Shown here: piece by piece, positions 61,487-64,000 of the stretch
How the letters are laid out: every line of letters starts with the position of its first letter
Position numbering within the stretch: position 1 is the first letter of the stretch
From: Streptomyces sp. 1-11
GTDB lineage: Bacteria; Actinomycetota; Actinomycetes; Streptomycetales; Streptomycetaceae
NCBI RefSeq assembly: GCF_007176755.1
Contig: NZ_BJTV01000013.1
Coordinates: forward strand, 124,001-188,000
Reading direction: 5' to 3'
Length of the DNA stretch: 64,000 nt
Notes under the pieces: model-generated
Seen by the model: the letters and a program-made list of their open reading frames with translations, nothing else
What the model was told of the DNA's origin: nothing
The model's database searches: none
Translations under genes and position numbers: made by a program

Positions 61487-62392
61487 GTGGACGGCGCGCA
61501 CCTCACCGTCGGGAGCCTCGGGCTCAAGGGGCCGCGGGGGTGGGTCTTCCGGGACGTCACGCTCGACGCGGAGCCCGGCTCGCTGATCGCGATCGAGGGA
61601 CCGTCCGGCTCCGGCCGCACGTGTCTGCTGCTCGCGCTCACCGGGCGGATGAAACCCACTCAGGGAGTGGCCGCGGTGGCCGGGTTCAAACTCCCCCGGC
61701 ACATGGCCGCCGTGCGCCGGATCGGCGCCGTGGCCAACGTGGCCGGTGTCACCGACCTGGAGCCGGCCCTGACCGTCGGCGAGCACCTGCGTGAACGGGC
61801 CCTGCTGCAGCGCCGGTTCGGCGACTCGCTGCGAGAGGCGCTGCGGCCCCGCCGGGACCGGGTCCACGAGGCCCGGCTGCGCGTCGACGCCGCCCTGGCC
61901 GCCGCCGGACTCGACCTGGAGACGCTGCCCAAGGGCTCCCGCACGGCGGTGCGCGACCTGGACCGGCCGGCGGAACTGCGGCTGTCCGTCGCGCTGGCGC
62001 TGCTCGGCCGGCCGCGGCTGCTCGGCGTGGACGACGTCGACATGAAGCTCTCGGACACCGAACGCGAGGAGATCTGGGACCTGTTGCGGTCCCTCACGCG
62101 CGTGGGGACGACGGTGGTGGCCGTGTGCCGCACCGCCCCCGCCGACTGCCTCGCCGTCACCGCCCGGCCGACCGGGCAGGCCGAGGATGCCGGGGACGGA
62201 AACACCCCGGAGACCGGCGCCGACGGCGCCCCGGTACCCCCCGGCGAGAGCACCCCGGAGCCCACGGCCGACGGCGCCCCGGCACCCGGTTCCGACAGCG
62301 ACAGCGACAACGACAGCGACAGCGACAGCGACAACGACAACAACGACCGGAAGGACGAGGCTGATGCGCACGCCCAGGCTGGCCGCGCTTGA
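61487..62392 (+). CDS. Degenerate ABC ATPase-like protein with Asp/Ser tail
   Basis: A 301-residue protein shaped like an ABC nucleotide-binding domain but lacking key residues. The Walker A reads GPSGSGRT (Arg44 replaces the lysine), no LSGGQ signature is present (LDRPAELRLSVALALL in its place), the Walker B position reads RLLGVDDVD, and the switch histidine position reads VVAVCRTAP. After about residue 225 comes a Pro/Glu/Thr-rich region, then an acidic SDSDND repeat (about 270-287). GTG start after AAGGGGGAGG. It overlaps the next gene by 29 bases. It probably binds the YhgE-type protein; ATPase activity is doubtful. Confidence 0.85.
   Translation: MDGAHLTVGSLGLKGPRGWVFRDVTLDAEPGSLIAIEGPSGSGRTCLLLALTGRMKPTQGVAAVAGFKLPRHMAAVRRIGAVANVAGVTDLEPALTVGEHLRERALLQRRFGDSLREALRPRRDRVHEARLRVDAALAAAGLDLETLPKGSRTAVRDLDRPAELRLSVALALLGRPRLLGVDDVDMKLSDTEREEIWDLLRSLTRVGTTVVAVCRTAPADCLAVTARPTGQAEDAGDGNTPETGADGAPVPPGESTPEPTADGAPAPGSDSDSDNDSDSDSDNDNNDRKDEADAHAQAGRA
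62294..62347 (+). repeat. GACAGC hexanucleotide repeat encoding an acidic tail
   Basis: Nine 6-base units, mostly GACAGC with GACAAC variants, encode alternating Asp-Ser/Asp-Asn at the end of the ABC-like protein. The unit is a multiple of three, so copy changes keep the frame. Confidence 0.85.
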
Positions 62393-64000
62393 GCTGAGGC
62401 GCTTCGGACGGGGGAAGCTGCCGCGCGCCGCCCTGGTCGCGCTGCTCGTGCTGCCCCTGCTGTACGGCGCCCTGTACCTGTGGTCCTTCTGGGACCCCTA
62501 CGGCCGGCTGGACCGCATCCCGGTGGCCCTGGTGAACGACGACAAGGGCGCCACGGCGGGCGGGAAGAAGGTCACCGCCGGCGACGACATCGTGTCCGGG
62601 CTGCGCGACAGCCGCACCTTCGAGTGGCACGAGGTGAGCGACGCCGAGGCCCGCCGGGGCGTGGAGGACGGCACCTACTACCTGTCGCTGACCATGCCCG
62701 CCGACTTCAGCCGCCGGATAGCGTCCAGCTCCGGGGACTCCCCCGAGACGAGCGCGCTCAGGGTGCGCACCAACGACGCCAACAACTACATCGTCGGCCA
62801 GATCTCCCGGACCGTCTTCAGCGAGGTCCGCACGGCCGCGTCCACCAAGGCGTCCCGGACGTTCCTGGACCGGATCTTCATCTCCTTCTCCGACATCCAC
62901 GGCGAGACCGTGACGGCCGCCCGGGGCGCCGACCGCCTCAAGGGCGGCATCGGCAAGGCGGAGAAGGGTTCGAAGGACCTCGCGGCAGGCCTGAAGGACG
63001 CCAAGAGCGGCAGCGGCGCACTGGCCAAGGGGCTGAGGAAGCTCGACTCGGGCGCGGGCCGGCTGGAGACCGGCTCCCGGCAGGTCGCGGACGGCACCCA
63101 GACGCTCGCTGACGACGTCAACGGCGTCTACAAGCAGGCCGGACCGTTCCTGAAGGACAACGAGAAGACCATCGGGGACACCGCCCGGCTGGTCGCCGAC
63201 TCGGCCGGGACCGTCCGGCGCAACCTCGGGGTCCTGGTGAAGTCGGCCCCGGCCGCCGCCAAGGCCGCCCACGCCTCCGCCGACGTGCTGGACGAGGTCT
63301 ACGCGGCGCGCTGCGAGAAGGCGGCGGTCCCCGACCCGGCCTGCCCGGACCTGAAGAAGGCCAGGCAGGCGGCGGCCGACGTGGCCACCGTCGCCGACGA
63401 CCTCAACACCCTGATCGCCGACCAGGACGGCGACCTGAAGACCATGCGGGACAACCTGGACACGCTCCAGAAGCAGGCCCAGGCCCTGGCCGAGCGCGCC
63501 CCGCACCTCTACGAGGACGTCGACGACGCCGTCAAGAAGATCAACAAGCTGAACGACGGCGCAGCCGAGGTCGCCGCCGGCGCCAAGAAGCTGCACGCCG
63601 GGATCGGCACCGCCGGCACCGGCGCGGCGAAGCTCGACAAGGGCATCGGCACCGCCGAATCGGGCGCCCAGGCGCTCAGCGGCGGCATGTACAAGCTGGT
63701 CGACGGCTCCGGCAAGCTGGCCGGCGGTCTGCACGACGGCGCGAAGAAGATCCCCGACTACGACAAGCAGGACCGCGACCAGCGCACCGGTGTGATGGCC
63801 GACCCGGTCCAGCTCGCCTCCCACGACCTGCACAAGGCGCCCAACTACGGCACCGGTTTCGCCCCGTACTTCATCCCGCTGTCCCTGTGGGTCGGCGCGA
63901 TGGTGGCGTACATGCTGATCCCGCCGCTCAACCGGCGTGCCCTGGCGGCCGGTTCGCCGGCCTGGCGGATCGCGCTGGCCGGCTGGCTGCCGGTGGTCGC
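62364..64000 (+). CDS. YhgE/Pip-family membrane protein (partial)
   Basis: The first 545 codons; the C-terminus is beyond the right edge. MRTPRLAALELRRFGRGKLPR precedes membrane helix 1 (about 22-42) and then DPYGRLDRIPVALVNDDKGA, the YhgE/Pip N-terminal signature. A long extracellular region with repeated Gly-Ala-Lys-Leu heptad-like units (GAGRLETGSRQVADGTQTL, GAAKLDKGIGTAESGAQAL) follows. A second helix starts near 498 (YFIPLSLWVGAMVAYMLI). ATG at 62364 after AGGACGAGG, overlapping the ABC-like gene by 29 bases. This ABC-2-like family includes phage-infection protein and type VII-associated exporters; substrate unknown. Confidence 0.9.
   Translation, partial: MRTPRLAALELRRFGRGKLPRAALVALLVLPLLYGALYLWSFWDPYGRLDRIPVALVNDDKGATAGGKKVTAGDDIVSGLRDSRTFEWHEVSDAEARRGVEDGTYYLSLTMPADFSRRIASSSGDSPETSALRVRTNDANNYIVGQISRTVFSEVRTAASTKASRTFLDRIFISFSDIHGETVTAARGADRLKGGIGKAEKGSKDLAAGLKDAKSGSGALAKGLRKLDSGAGRLETGSRQVADGTQTLADDVNGVYKQAGPFLKDNEKTIGDTARLVADSAGTVRRNLGVLVKSAPAAAKAAHASADVLDEVYAARCEKAAVPDPACPDLKKARQAAADVATVADDLNTLIADQDGDLKTMRDNLDTLQKQAQALAERAPHLYEDVDDAVKKINKLNDGAAEVAAGAKKLHAGIGTAGTGAAKLDKGIGTAESGAQALSGGMYKLVDGSGKLAGGLHDGAKKIPDYDKQDRDQRTGVMADPVQLASHDLHKAPNYGTGFAPYFIPLSLWVGAMVAYMLIPPLNRRALAAGSPAWRIALAGWLPVV

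Overview
The window is a 64 kb piece of a Streptomyces chromosome. GC is very high, GTG starts and 4-base stop/start overlaps are common, and intergenic space is short. As far as I remember, gene order matches the conserved core around the his, dnaE, ileS and division/cell-wall (dcw) genes of Streptomyces coelicolor. I see no prophage, insertion sequence, CRISPR array, rRNA or tRNA. Coordinates are 1-based on the + strand.

Layout. 1-239: 5' part of an ArsR-type repressor with a candidate self-operator. 324-6085 (-): histidine operon hisD-hisC-hisB-(small membrane protein)-hisH-priA-(RidA)-hisF, almost fully translationally coupled. 6264-14638: poorly characterised conserved genes (beta-helix-like membrane protein, helical-repeat protein, LON-substrate-binding-domain protein, YbaK deacylase, DUF2567, an ABC exporter pair, a NYN nuclease-like protein, a 59-residue basic protein). 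14761-18300 (-): dnaE. 18526-28292: DUF2252, membrane and DsbA-like proteins, a Tat-exported PhoD phosphatase, hydrolase, MscS channel, CPA1 antiporter, GNAT and pseudouridine synthase. 28408-30976 (-): lspA and a DksA/TraR-type zinc-finger protein with a very long histone-H1-like N-terminus. 31281-34730 (+): a translational T-box leader followed by ileS. 34892-52810 (-): divIVA, ylmG, sepF, ylmE, ylmD, ftsZ, ftsQ, murG, ftsW, murD, mraY, murF, murE, ftsI, ftsL, rsmH. 53194-58796 (+): beta-carbonic anhydrase, then moxR-DUF58-transglutaminase. 59148-61322 (-): DUF3040, a methyltransferase and a HEPN protein. 61411-64000 (+): a TetR-type operator, a degenerate ABC ATPase-like protein and a YhgE/Pip membrane protein cut by the window edge.

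How the genes work together. The his block makes histidine, and PriA probably also serves tryptophan synthesis. The 35-53 kb block builds lipid II, polymerises septal wall and places division (FtsZ, SepF) and polar growth (DivIVA). Its two inferred promoters each carry a GACAC WhiA-type motif, which fits sporulation control. MoxR/DUF58/transglutaminase is a co-translated envelope-associated unit.

The window is mostly housekeeping DNA. The most noteworthy points are: an IleRS with an inverted GXHH signature instead of HXGH, a family linked to extreme mupirocin resistance, downstream of a readable translational T-box; the histone-like/DksA fusion; the ABC-like protein lacking its Walker A lysine beside YhgE under a 26-bp palindromic operator; a 24-bp perfect hairpin beside a degenerate repeat; and a six-unit 21-bp tandem repeat between convergent genes.
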